Origin: Dolomedes plantarius
Lineage: Eukaryota; Arthropoda; Arachnida; Araneae; Dolomedidae
Direction: 5' to 3'
Assembly: GCA_907164885.2 (NCBI GenBank)
Contig: OU015496.1
Location: forward strand, 105,338,315 to 105,402,314
Length of the DNA: 64,000 bases
In this document: in pieces, positions 21,478 through 33,192 of the stretch
Layout: the number at the start of each line of letters is the position of its first letter
Position numbering within the stretch: the stretch's first letter is position 1
Notes under the pieces: generated by a model
Told to the model about the DNA's origin: nothing
Seen by the model: only the letters and a program-made list of their open reading frames with translations
The model's database searches: none
Position numbers and translations under genes: made by a program

Positions 21478-22342
21478 GTATATTGTTTTGTCTACTTTGC
21501 TCGTATTGATATAAGTATGTTATGATTTTTTAAAAAAAACATAATGAAATAGCATATAAATATAGTAAGGAATATGTAGGACACATTCTAAAAGAGACAC
21601 TTGTTTAGATGGGGTGAAACTTTTATGATTGCCGAATTTTTTAATCTTTCTTTGCATCTAGAATTCTCATCTCGAGTAAAAATCTTCCTCCTTAGTTGTT
21701 GCCTTAATAAATGCTAAAATATCTGTTCTTAACTTAACTTCGCCAAGGTTTTTAACCGTGGAGTCACTTCTAAAATTTCACTGACATAGGTACAATACTG
21801 GACTGCTTCCGGCATTGGAGTATTTCTAATTTTGATAAAAGCTTTAACAACACACCAGCACAGGCGGAGTTATAAGATACGACATGTTAAAGAAGGTATC
21901 CGGAAAGGTGCTATAAAGATACGTTGTTGTAAATGTGGGTTCATCACCAGGTAGTACAAGCTTTTTCTTAGATTGTCTCATGTGAAGGAATTGGTAGCTT
22001 TTACAAAATCTTTCAACATACGGATTTAAACACTTTTGCACATTTTGGTACATTAGTGCTATGAAAGTGACTAAAATTTAAGCCCGATGTTCGGTTACGC
22101 CTATCCTTTACTTAGTTTTCTTTAAAATTATTTTAAGCGACAAAAATGAAATTTGAAGGGAAAAAAATCTCGTCTCCAATCACAAAGCACGTGAAACTTG
22201 AAGAGGATGATGCTAAGCACGGTTTCTTTAAAATTGCTTGTTGTTAGTATTTTAGTACTTAATTTACTTTTGTGTTTTAAACGGATTGAAACTGTTCCAT
22301 TGTGTACATTTTAGAAAAAATTATTTTTTTCCTCCTTGGTAG
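21478..22342. other. TLR-A last intron, nothing recognised
   Basis: 865 bp of AT-rich intron. No exon or mobile element seen. It ends with a TTCCTCCTTGGTAG acceptor. Confidence 0.5.
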
Positions 22343-22622
22343 AAAGTATATCCTGAATAATATTTTGCCTGAGTTCTTCACCAGAGTTTTCGAAACCTGT
22401 GTCGATGGAAAGTTGCATCAACTCATACCGATTGTCGTTGGAAATCTGCCACCTTTGTCAAACCTTGATCCTCGAGTGAGGACTACCATCGAATCCCCGA
22501 GGTGCCTTCGGATTGGTCAGAAGCTATTTTGGAAGAGGCTGAGGTTCGCCATGCCTTTGAAGGATGTGGAATACGATGAAAATCGAGAGATTCAGCAAGA
22601 CGAACAATGTTCTTTTGCCTAA
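22343..22622 (+). CDS. TLR-A last exon: TIR box 3 and C-terminus
   Basis: 280 bp including the stop. It continues the TIR domain with KYILNNILPEFF, LIPIVVGNLPPLSNLDP and the box 3 FWKRLRFAMP, followed by a short acidic tail ending EQCSFA. It equals the TLR-B last exon (32913-33192) in length, with roughly two thirds of residues identical in the TIR core. No lesions. Confidence 0.9.
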
Positions 22623-22775
22623 AACTTAAACAGCAGCTTGAAATACACACAAAAAAAATCCCCTTTGGAACTAGTGTATTACACTAGAAACCCGAATAAT
22701 CTCGAAAGGCTGATATAAAGTATTTTTGTAACAAGTAAGGAACGTGATATTGTAATCATATAATAATCAATAATC

Positions 22776-22781
22776 AATAAA
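22776..22781 (+). promoter_or_regulatory. Candidate polyadenylation signal of TLR-A
   Basis: AATAAA about 150 bp after the TLR-A stop codon, in a normal 3' UTR position. Confidence 0.5.
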
Positions 22782-25700
22782 GTTATCTATATTGCTGAAT
22801 CTTGAGAAAAGATGTGTCAGACAAATTTAAGGATGATCCTTTTCCACATCGTTTACGTAGATGTGCTGGGTGGAAAAGCCGAATTAAAAGTATTAACATA
22901 TTATAGTTAAAATTTAACAGGTTCTTTTACTAATTCCCCAGCATGTAAACACTGTAGAAGAATAGACACAACTTAATGCTTTTATATAAATGATGAGGAC
23001 CAATATTTACAAATTAACAACGAATATTTATTACACAAATAAACAGTTAAATTACAGTATTAAAATGATTATTCAAATAATTTCATGAATAATAAATAGT
23101 GTGCTAAAATGATTAATATTCTTTCAAATAACAAATTGGGTCCTCACCGGATTAACATGTAAAGGCATGTATCATTTAAAGAGATATTTAATTTAAATTT
23201 AATTAGAAAAAGATTGTACTGCCAACAACATAATAGTAGAGACTGACTTACCCCAAATCGGCTCGCTAAGCATCGCTCTTGGTTGTAGGTAAAGGGGCAG
23301 GGTGGACTCGAGAGTCCACCACAGGGCAAGCTCGTAAGCTATTCACCCTCTGCACACCTCTAATCCTCTCCACACACTCTCTCTCTCTCTGAAAACTTTC
23401 TCTCTATCTCTGTATCATTTCTACCCCTTAATATTCATCTCAACTTTTTTGCATATATCTTTCCACCTTCCAATCACAATATTTTCTTCTCCATATAAAC
23501 TCCACCTACGTCTTAAAACCTTTTTCTAGTGGCTATAATATTTTTTTTTATTAAATTTCACAAATCTCATTGGGTCTATTTTCCTCACGTTTTCCCCTTT
23601 TCCTTCCTACATTTTTCTTATATTTTATTTTCTAACACCTGGTCAGTTTTATAATATTTTTTCCTTACCATGGTCCGACAATACTGCTACTGTTGCGTAA
23701 ATTCCACTATAATCCTTTCAATTCTTATTCCTTATTCTAAAGGGGCTTTTTCGACTGACCCTCGTCCAACGTAACTCTTTTATCATGGGGCCTTTTAACT
23801 AACCGCGATGAGCCTTTTCTTATGGGGCCTTTATATGGGAGCGGCGGCTATTTCCAAACCTTCCCCTCTCTACCATAAATATATTTTTATTGCGTACGTT
23901 TCCTTTTTCTAACAATCTTTTAAACTTATGTAAAAGGCCTTTTCTTCACTGCGAAAGAATCTCCTCTACAGCCGCCTCAATCTACCCTTCCTCTGCGTAT
24001 ACAATTTTTATAGCTGACCCTTTTTTAATTCTTATTCCCATTCACAACGCTTCACAATGGATAGAAGAATCTGGAAATAGCTTGCAGCTTTTAACAAAAT
24101 CTCCAAAAATCTTTTGCTGGCTTAAAGAGCCAGCAGATGAATCTATATGCCCACTTAACAACATTGGTGATGCCATAGAGTCTAATCTTCTGTCAGTATG
24201 GTTTTTTTTTAAATTTGGAAACGATATTCGAAGAGAAGGATTCTTATATTTTTGACAGCAAATCAATTGCATGTATTTATTTTCTTTATGATTTGTTTCT
24301 GAAATTTTTCTACAGGTCCTTTATAAACGACTACATATTTTGTGTTCTACAGACAGTGATGAATAACTCAACAGTTGAAGTACCATCTGCCGTTCACTAG
24401 AAAATCTATGAAATTGTTAAACGACTTGTCCTTAAATCGTACATTCAATATTGGATTCATTTTGTTTTGCTTTGTTATTAGTCAGTTTTAATTCCTTTTA
24501 AATAAATAACATTCATACCCAATTCTGAATCAAAATCATATTTTTGAAATTTATTTTCTGAACAGTAAGAAGATTATATATTCCAGCAATGGTATTTTAA
24601 GATATGAATAATATTTGTCTGCAAGGCGAATGTCTCACGACAAACACCTCCGCATCCGAGGGGAAAAATGCTGCTTGATGTTTGTGATTAATGATGACTA
24701 AATATTGAGAAACGCGATAGGAGTTAGAAAGCCTAATTTTCAACTAGATCATCAGTGTTATCAAATGTAGATATAAACACCATGTTGACTATGGATGTTA
24801 TTCATGTAATATAAATATGAAATATTATATTTTTATTTATGTATATATCAGTAAATTTTTTAACTGTAATTCAAGTAATTTCTGTACATGTCGAAATTAT
24901 TTTGTATGTGTGCTTTACCAACAGGTCATTGTGCAAATGTTATATCCTACACTTTATATGCATGTATTATCTTTCGAAGTAGAAAGAAATTTTACCGACA
25001 AAATATGTGGATATCCTTTTGTACACTGTAGAAAAATTGAAAAAAAAATGTTCAAGATCGGTATGAATTAAAATATTTTTCTAAAACAAAATGAGTATAT
25101 GCATATATTCTACCTATATATGTATATTTAAAGTTGTGTTCGCCTATAATCTGCATTACAAATAAATAAATAAATACATAAAGTCCATAAATTCATGTGC
25201 AAGGTGCGTAATTACTTTCAATGTTCTAAAATTTATTTTTGACAAAATTAGCCGTAAGCTGTTGGTAGAGAACTAATGAAGGAAGCAAAGACATTAATTT
25301 TTAAGTTTCAATGCATTTTTCGATTGTCCGCTCAGTATGTCCGCTGATTCGGCTTAGGGGAACTTCTTAGTAGAAATAAATTAATTTCGGAAAATTTCTG
25401 TCTCCAAGATGCCCAACATTAAACTTGAAGATTTTTAGCAGATTTACTTTTAAAACTTTTAAAACTTTTCCTTTGTAATTGCATCATGAACGATGAGGAT
25501 CTTTCGCCATTGTTAACATTTAGTTGATTTCATTATTTCTATGGTCTACTTTTTCTTCCCCTCTCCATTTTTTTCTTCATTTAATGTAAAGACAGAAGCC
25601 ATCATCTGCTTCTTTTGCTTATATGTATCTCTTGCATATTCAAAATAAAATCGACACGATATTCTAACGCCTTGTATTTAATCTACTTTGATTCCGAACG

Positions 25701-25980
25701 GTGCATTCTATTTTTAAGATTGTAAGCGAAAATGTTAGAAAATTACATTTCGTGAGAACTCAAGTAAGACATTTCCCTCAAGATGATTGCTTATTACACA
25801 TGATGTGGCGACTTTCGTTTGTCATACATTGCTTGAGACAATAAGTTCCCTCCAAAATCAGCTAATAGACCCACTGAGGAAGGAGGAGTTAGAGTGTTTT
25901 CTGGGGGTTGTGGGAAAATTCCGAGACGCGTGATCCAGCGTTTGAAATGGATATGAACCAAATTAAAAGGTTCCGATCGA
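22782..25980. other. Intergenic, low-complexity and unclassified
   Basis: No supported gene. 23370-23660 is strongly pyrimidine-rich on the plus strand (CT repeats). Around 23145-24270 overlapping open frames on both strands suggest a decayed unknown transposon, but no domain is recognised. 25862-25945 resembles the reverse complement of 28138-28215. Confidence 0.35.
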
Positions 25981-25984
25981 ATTG

Positions 25985-26062
25985 ATGCAAGGGGAATTTT
26001 TTATTTTTTTATCCTTTCATCTCGCCCCCCCCCCCCAAGAAAAAATCCTAGGTGCGCCACTG
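25985..26062 (-). mobile_element. Truncated hAT-type MITE, same family as 1778-1957
   Basis: The reverse complement starts CAGTGGCGCACCTAGGATTT, then a G run and GAGATGAAAGGATAAAAA, as in the copy at 1778. The other end is not present. It abuts the tandem repeat at 26064. Confidence 0.6.
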
Positions 26063-26063
26063 C

Positions 26064-26562
26064 GTATAGGTGCATATAATTTCATGCATAGAAAGCATTA
26101 ATTTCTTTTGTAAGAAATATTATATATATTTCTTCATGACACGGAATTCTTCACATCACATAATTTATTTATTTTTAATTTTGACGTGTTAACAACGTGT
26201 TAAATTCGCTACATGAAGCTTTATTCGTTTCCAATATATTGGATTTTTTAATTACGTATAGGTACATATAATTTCATGCATACAAGGCATTCCTTTCTTT
26301 TGTAAGAAATATTATATATTTCTTCATGACACGGAATTCTTCACTTCACATAATTTATTTATTTTTAAATTTTCAATAACAATGTGTTAAATTCGCTACA
26401 TGAACCTTTATTCATTTCCAATATATTGGATTTTTTAATTACGTATAGGTACGTATAACTTCATGCATACAAGGCATTCATTTCTTTTGTAAGAAATATT
26501 ATATATTTCTTCATGACACGGAATTCTTCACTTCACATAATTTATTTATTTTTAATTTTGAA
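26064..26562 (+). repeat. Tandem repeat, about 2.6 copies of a 187-192 bp unit
   Basis: Units start GTATAGGT at 26064, 26256 and 26443 and share a TTTCTTCATGACACGGAATT block and a CCAATATATTGGATTTTTTA block. The third copy is cut off about 120 bp in. AT-rich, non-coding, satellite-like. Confidence 0.85.
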
Positions 26563-26966
26563 TACTAACAGAAAACAGCATTGAATTCCATTATCATCCC
26601 GTCTTTTTTCCTACACCTGGGAAACTGGGTAGTACACGTTAAGAGAAACACCTTAGGTAACATAAAGAGAGTGACGAGAATCTTAAATCACATTTTAGAA
26701 TAATGAAACATATTTCTGCAAATTAATTTTCTTTTTTTGAATCGGAGTAAAATTTCATGGGGCGAAATTTTTTCGCTCCGAGCCGGATAAACTCAGAAGG
26801 ATTAAAAAAAATAATTCGATACTTTGGATTCAATCCCAAAGGAACTTTATTCAAGAGATCAGTTTTTTTCATTCCGGTTCGGACAGAAATTGTTTGACTC
26901 TTGATATTTTTATTCGGGTCTGAGAGATTCGTGTCGGAGCAAAAAAGATTCGTTCTTCGGATAGAT
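26563..26966. other. Intergenic, nothing recognised
   Basis: A minus-strand 86-codon frame (26723-26983) spans part of this but runs into the foldback element and shows no domain. Not supported as a gene. Confidence 0.35.
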
Positions 26967-26975
26967 ATATTCAAG

Positions 26976-27101
26976 ACGTACATTTCACCAGCCCCGCACC
27001 TAAGCGAATTTTAATCCAAACATATCCCATTTGTTAGTACCGGTTAGTACCGCAAAATTCGATTAAAATTCGCTTAGGTGCGGGGCTGGTGAAATGTACG
27101 T
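26976..27101. mobile_element. Foldback MITE with perfect 41-bp arms
   Basis: Left arm 26976-27016 and right arm 27061-27101 are exact reverse complements over 41 bp, separated by 44 bp. ATATTCAAG is present on both sides (26967-26975 and 27102-27110), a 9-bp (or 8-bp plus shared base) target duplication. Perfect arms imply recent movement or gene conversion. A 9-bp duplication would fit a Mutator-like source; 8 bp would fit hAT. Confidence 0.85.
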
Positions 27102-27110
27102 ATATTCAAG

Positions 27111-29390
27111 TCCTGGCATGATCAGTTTAGCTGAAAATTTCCCACTACCAGTAACCACTAAGCGATAAGTGAGAAATATAGTAGGTCTTTTCCGTGTTCA
27201 TATTTGATCTATAAATATTTAAATCTCTTGTATATTTCTGAGAGTTTCCTGTTGTATTCCTTTAGATTAGGTGTACAAAGGGCTCCTTTACATGCTCGAT
27301 GACTATGCTGTGATTGATTCAGACTTATCTGCGTTTAATGAATAAACACTTTGTTGATATTTGGTATACTAAATGCATAAAAAAATCTTACCGTGAAACT
27401 ATCACTTTTGGAAAACCAGCAACGTAGGGAATTTTTGTAAAAGAGTTATTGCGCAAGTGCGCCTGACGGGACTTTTTCCCCGTCCCAGAATGCATCACTT
27501 TTTTGTTTTTTCTTCATATTCTGTGTGTTCTACGTTAGTCTGTGAATAAAAGTGTGTGTCTCTTATGGATTATAGTAGTTCCTTTGATCAGTGTAATACA
27601 TTATTTTTAATAAGAAGTTTATAGAGGATCAACTCAGTAATTCCGGGACCTCGAACAGAGAATTCAGGTATGTGGATGTTTTATAAAGGTAACCTAGAAT
27701 TCAGTTTTAAATAACAACCACATTTCTCACCCGGCATTCCTCTTTAATAACATTATGGCCTGGGCAGAGGTGGAACCCATTATGCATTGGAAACTCGGAC
27801 CAGGATTTTACATTCAAACACATACTAACGTCATTGTAAGCTGTATTTCTTATATTAAATTGTCTTATTTTATTTAAATTATGCTTGTAATAAGAAAGAA
27901 ATATAAAACTTTTACCATATTTTAAAATTTAACTAGGGGAAAACCTAGATTTTGAGATATTTTTGAAAGAAATCCATACTTTCATACGGTCATCGAAAAG
28001 CCCAGATATGGGATTCAAAACCCAGGTCCGAAAGCCCTGACCCGAACCGTTATGAAACTATTCTGTTCTTTTCGGAGGGGACTTCCCGAATCGCCTAATG
28101 ATCCGTGATAGTGCGAAAATTCCATCTTGCGTGATATGTCGCTCACGTGTCTGAATTTTCCCACAACCTCTTGAAAACACCCAACTTCTCCGTCCTAAAT
28201 GGGTCTATTCTAATCCCTGAGCAGGTCTGCCATATCATTCATTCTATAAGCAACACATTACAGGAATTCAAAAGAAGCCCCTGATGATCTTGGACTCAGG
28301 GGAGTCAGTGTTGAAAATACATTTGAATACAATTACAGTTATGCGGTTTAGTAAACCTTTCTCCCATAGATGGTACATTTAGTAATAAAAAAAATTAAAA
28401 GGACTGTCACACCAATATTGTCAATTAGTGATGAATAGCGATTTTCTAGATACTGTTCTTAAACTTACAAATAATTATTCCGTATTTAAAATTTTCTTTT
28501 CTAGTTTCTCGAAAATCTTACGACAAATTACCACCAGGTACGCACATTACCGCTTAGCTACGAAAAGTTGGCCCAAATACAAACGTATACCATAATATTT
28601 ATTCAAACGATAATATTAAAGCGTTCACAGCTAGCCTGAAACTGTTTTTTTTTTTAAACCAGAAAACGCGAACATTCTACGATTTAAACAAAACTAGTGA
28701 TTCTTAGTGACTTCTTAGTGATTTCCATTTCAGTCCTCTAGTGTAATGCTACACTGAATCCCATGGCTATTTTTGAAACTATACTGGTGTTTGTTACTTA
28801 AATATTCCAATAAATATGTAATATCAGCAATAGAGTAAGTATTTATTTGAACTTAAATTTGACATGTTCCGGATATAAATTCTGCTTTGATTTAACATTT
28901 AAGAATTGGGGAAAAAAATGTAGCAAGGGTTTTTCGAGTTTCTAAACTCATTCTCAAGGATTCGAGAAACGGAAAAATGTTTGGAATCCCTTCAATAAAC
29001 CATTACAGGAAAAAAACCGATAGTCTCACTTTCAGTTAAGGGGGGGGGGGGGGGGGAAGCTTATATTTAAGTAAAATAAATGAGTGAACGAACTTCCGTT
29101 ATCAAGGCAGAGCAGAACTGTTCTCAAACAATTTTAACAGATTGTATATGCGAATTTGAAAGAATCGAGAGGTTGAGTTGCATTTGGTATAAAACACAAT
29201 TTGGTATAAATATATTTTCTAATTAGCCTTTCAAAATGGAGTCTGATTAGAATAAAATTAGTTTTTTTCAGGACAGTATAATCTACTATTTGCACGTTTG
29301 TCCTTCCATGATGCCCAGTAGCCTAAGCCTTATATTTTAACTAAGTAAAGTTGAACAAACTTGTCCTATGTATTTGACATCATTTACACT
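27111..29390. other. Intergenic, nothing recognised
   Basis: No supported gene. A run of about 17 G residues lies at 29040-29056. Confidence 0.4.
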
Positions 29391-29392
29391 GC

Positions 29393-29933
29393 TGGACATT
29401 AAAATTGCAACAGCAGGAAGGAAAGCAAATAACAAAACTTTACTTATTGTGCGTATACAGCATAGTAGGAAGAAAACATGATTAAATTTGTAGGCAATTT
29501 GGGGGGTATACAGGGTCCGAAATTAGTACACACATCTGCCACCTCAGGCAGTTAAAACGGCTCTAACCCGGTTAGGCATCGAGTCGAACTGGGCTTGGAG
29601 GACAGATACGGGCAAGTCATTCTATGCCACTTCAAGTCTATGCCACACTTCATCAATTGTAGTGGCTGGAGAGCGGTGGCGGCCCAGTCTCTCAGCAACC
29701 CATGACCAGATGTTATCAATGGGTAAGAGATCTGGAGAATGTGCTGGCCAGAGCAACAGTCGAACACCCTCTGTGTCGAGGTAAATCAGGACACGATGGG
29801 CAACATATGGTCTTGCCTTGCATTATCTTGTAGAAAGATGACGTCTCTGAGGCTTCGAAGATAGAGCACAGCCCCGGCCTTAAGATCTGAGAAATGTAAC
29901 GCTGGCTGTTCAGATTACCGACAGCGCGAACGC

Positions 29934-29935
<2 letters not shown>
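29393..29935 (-). pseudogene. Tc1-like transposase relic G, C-terminal part
   Basis: The left end, CTGCTGGACATTAAAATTGC, is a Tc1-type terminus. On the minus strand, pieces of the catalytic domain appear in different frames: an NLNSQRYISQILRPGL-like block, a TDNIWSWVAERLGRHR-type block where DLNPIENLW is normal, and NRVRAVLTA followed by GGRC. Stops and frameshifts are frequent. It is cut at a (TA)n tract near 29935. Confidence 0.65.
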
Positions 29936-29967
<32 letters not shown>

Positions 29968-30511
29968 CAGACATTAATTGGGTAAAGAATAATTAAGTTA
30001 AATTTAAAGGGGGCTTAGGGATTAATCATTTTCGTGGCGCGAAAAAGCCACTAGTTTTCATATTTCCAGACGTGTGCGGGTAGAAAAAGTAGGTTATTCC
30101 CCGTTTCAGTAATTGACCTTCGATTCGCGGTGGAATGAAGCTCCATGCAGAGAGATTGTTTTTAGATACTGTACAGGTTTGGCGGGAAGATACTTTTAGA
30201 AAATTCTAAATTGGGCTCTGCGCATGTGCCAGGAGAGAAGACTCGCGATTTTTACTTAGAACTACGAAGATTGATTTGGGAACTCGCTGCGTGCGGTCGC
30301 CCTGCAGTCGTCGCCGAATGTTAAAATGGCTAACTAGGTACAAAGACTTTGAGAGTGGTATTCTTAAGACGAATTCAATAAAGTAATTTAACGTGGGGGT
30401 ATTGCTTAATTCGTATTTCCCACTCGCCACCAACGAATGAATCATGACTGCAATTTAAAGATGTTAGAACAGGCAAACCACACGCCTGTCTTATATATAA
30501 ATATATATATA
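29936..30511. other. Intergenic, (TA)n tract and unique sequence
   Basis: (TA)n at about 29936-29958. The rest holds an 79-codon minus-strand frame (30206-30445) with no domain. Confidence 0.35.
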
Positions 30512-31729
30512 CACTGAAGTGCCACTGAATTAGGGATACCTACCTAGTAATAACTTGGGCCTCCTCTGGCCTCGATAACGGCTGCCACACGACGGGGTAT
30601 AGATTCAACAAGTTTCTGGAAACGTTCCACGGGAATGGCTTGCCAAATATTGGCTAAAGCTGTCCATAATTCAGTAAAGTTCTTTGGTGGTGTGTGATGG
30701 CCTTTCACGCCTTGTTCCAAAACATCCGAAAGATGCTCAATAGGATTTAAGTCTGGGCTTCTACGTGGCCAATTCATGACAGAGAAGTCAGAGGAATGCT
30801 CATCCAACCAGCCAGTAGCCAACCGGTACTTGTGAGAGGTACAGTTGTCTTGCTGGAAAACTCCATTACCATGCGGATAACAGAACAGCATAAACGGATG
30901 GAGGTGATCACCCAGCAACTCTACGTACCGAATTGCATTGAGGGAGGTTGGTACACGCACCAAAGATCACAAACTGTGCCACGAAAAAACACCCCAGACC
31001 ATGATTGAGCCACCATGTCCTTGTACAGTTCCAGCCAGGCATGCAGAATCCATGGCTACATGAGCCTGACGCCATATTCTCAGCCTCCCGTCGGCGTTAA
31101 GTAGTCGGAACCGAGACTCATCACTCCATGCTACTCGTTTCCAGTCCTCTACACTCCAGTCTCTGTGGTCTCTTGTACAGTCAAGACGTGCAGCCCGATG
31201 GCGAGTATAGAGCAATGGTACTCTCGTAGGTCGACGGCTCCCGAAACCCATACGGTGAAGCGAGCGTTGCACAGTCCGTTTACTGACTGTACGACTGGCA
31301 CCGTCATTAAACTGGGCGGTAATTTGATCTAATGTTTGGCTTCGCTGGCTACGTACAATACGCCTGAGCCGTCTCACACCACGCACTGTCAAGGCTAATT
31401 GTCCTTTGCAGTTTGCCCGATCGCTAGTTTTTTTTTCCACCACCCATGTATTCTTGGTATACTCTTGACACTGTCGACCTTGAAAATCCTAGCTGTCTGA
31501 CGATTACGGAAATCGAATGGCCCATGCGTCGCGCACCTACGATTTGTCCGCGATCGAAGGCGTCTAAATCAGATAGTTTACCCATACTGGCAATTCCAAC
31601 AACTAATTCAGAACAACCACAGTACGCGCTATATATGCAGTTACCACAGCGCCCTCACTTGCGCATACATGATGCGCAGCGCTACACAATTTGCATAGGC
31701 TTTGCTATCCCTAATTCAATGGCACTTCA

Positions 31730-31732
<3 letters not shown>
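30512..31732 (-). mobile_element. Tc1-like element F (1221 bp), nearly intact
   Basis: Ends CACTGAAGTGCCACTGAATT (left) and, in reverse complement on the right, CACTGAAGTGCCATTGAATT continue to pair for about 27 bp. TA lies on each side within (TA)n. The transposase gene fills the element. It lies between the two convergent TLR genes and is the best preserved Tc1 copy in the window. Confidence 0.9.
30544..31585 (-). pseudogene. Tc1 DD34E transposase of element F, two lesions
   Basis: The coding region starts at the ATG at 31585 (MGKLSDLDAFDRGQIVGARR). An N-terminal HTH reads RQLGFSRSTVSRVYQEY, then a second HTH with SKRTVQRSLHRMGFGSRRP. The catalytic residues are the Asp in VAWSDESRF, the Asp in VFQQDNCTSH and the Glu in SPDLNPIEHL. 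The C-terminus is EARGGPSYY. Two faults interrupt about 346 codons: a one-base shift in an A run (about 31425-31435) and an in-frame TGA just after GVFSWHSL (30967-30969). All three catalytic residues are present, so inactivation looks recent. Confidence 0.9.

Positions 31733-31781
<49 letters not shown>
31733..31781. repeat. (TA)n microsatellite
   Basis: Pure TA dinucleotides adjoining the right end of element F, probably the insertion target. Confidence 0.85.
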
Positions 31782-31785
<4 letters not shown>

Positions 31786-32912
31786 AAATTGTAGTTATCT
31801 TGGGTTTTCAGAGGAAAACTTCGTCGTCAGAGTTGTTAAAATGTATCCGGTAGAATATATATTGGAATGTGCTATAAATAAATTCAGGAGCAAATAAAGA
31901 TATTTAATTTTTGCTTTTAATGAACTAACTCCTCAGGTAATATTAAATCTTAAATCTTAGAAGCAAGTTAATCTATAGTTATATTAAACCCTATAATGAT
32001 GTTAAAATAATTTATTTCATACCAGAAAAAATACAAAAACGTTCATATAAAATGCTGTATATAATTTTCTCATATCTTTAGGTGACTGTTTTTGAAAATT
32101 ACTATTTGTCCAGAAACTACATTAAACCATCGTAAGGTATCAAAAGAGATGTTTCTTCAATCAGTCAAAATAGCATCAGAATAGCAAATATAACCTGATA
32201 CAATAATTTTATTCAATAAATAAATTCTTTAATAAAAATTGGGAAGCGTTTTGTTTTAGGCAATTTACAATTAGGTAATTACTTCTCTGAATTTATTTTG
32301 TGCTAACATTTCCTGAAAAACACTGCATCATAAATGCTTAAATTGCCAAAAAAAACCCCTCCCTTTTAATAGATAACTGTAGAATGATTGTATTGGGTGT
32401 TTGTTTTCTTTTCACTTGTGAACAAAATGATCATCCGTAATCATGCGTTTACAAACTCAAAATACATGTTTATTACTGTTTAGAAACGAAAAAAAATCAA
32501 ATAAATTTATTACGTTGAAAAAGAAATTGTATTATATGCATAACATTTATCACTTGATTTCGGGAAATTGTGCTTGTTGGTATCAGGATCTTGTTGCAAA
32601 AATGGTGAAATCATTTAAAAAAATCTGCCCCTATACCTATTTTTATGGCACTTAACATTTGGTCTTTAGCAGCTGATTCGGCCATTCTACTTCTCACTTC
32701 AGATCAAACCTTCATTTCACATCTATGCGACAAAAATACTTCATATAATAACTTCACTGAACAGTTCATTCCTCTACGTCTATCCCATTTTCAAGAGATA
32801 CATTATTTTCCAACATACATAAGCAAACCAGGAGGTATGGTAGGTCCATGAATGTGTTACTATTATTATATGTTACTATAATGAGCTAAGATGCATGAAA
32901 ATACACATCCTG
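31782..32912. other. Intergenic, 3' side of TLR-B, nothing recognised
   Basis: Short open frames only. No gene or known repeat. Confidence 0.4.
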
Positions 32913-33192
32913 TTAGCGTAACATTACGGCATCCTCCTCTGAATTCCCCCTGAAATCATTTTGCTCGGGATCCTTTTTGGGCATCGCAAATCTCAACATC
33001 TCCCAAAACAGTTTTTGATCAAAACGGAGGCATCTCGTGGATTCGATGGCGGCCTTCAGGCTCGAATCAATGTCCGACAGAGGAGGGAGGTCTCCGACGA
33101 TAATCAGGATGAGTCGATACGTCTTCTCTTCCACAGATGAGAGGAAAGCAAATTTGAAGAGTTCCATCAAGAAATTGTTATGGATGTAGCTT
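32913..33192 (-). CDS. TLR-B last exon: TIR box 3 and C-terminus
   Basis: Acceptor TTTAAGCAG at 33193-33201, 280 bp to the stop. It reads SYIHNNFLMELF, LILIIVGDLPPLSDIDSS and the box 3 FWEMLRFAMP, then an acidic tail (DPEQNDFRGNSEEDAVMLR). It is collinear with TLR-A 22343-22622. Confidence 0.9.

Larger units (their letters stand above)
1282..22622 (+). other. Toll-like receptor gene TLR-A (gene span, 5' part outside window, one exon missing)
   Basis: Five exons on the plus strand join in phase: 1282-1535, 6694-6850, 16869-17060, 21345-21477 and 22343-22622. They encode LRRCT1 with LRRNT2, the end of LRRCT2, a transmembrane segment and a complete TIR domain. Exon boundaries, phases and (for the last three) exact lengths equal those of TLR-B. 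The exon matching TLR-B 42177-42488, with the last LRRs and the first half of LRRCT2, was not found between 1536 and 6693, an interval filled with transposon and repeat debris. That exon is phase 0 at both ends, so its absence keeps the frame open but leaves a receptor with a halved juxtamembrane cysteine cluster. It could be a pseudogene or a shortened receptor. N-terminal exons are expected upstream of the window. Confidence 0.75.

Noticed and set aside
26723..26983. 86-codon minus-strand frame
   Set aside because: It starts within the foldback element, has no domain and lies in AT-rich DNA.
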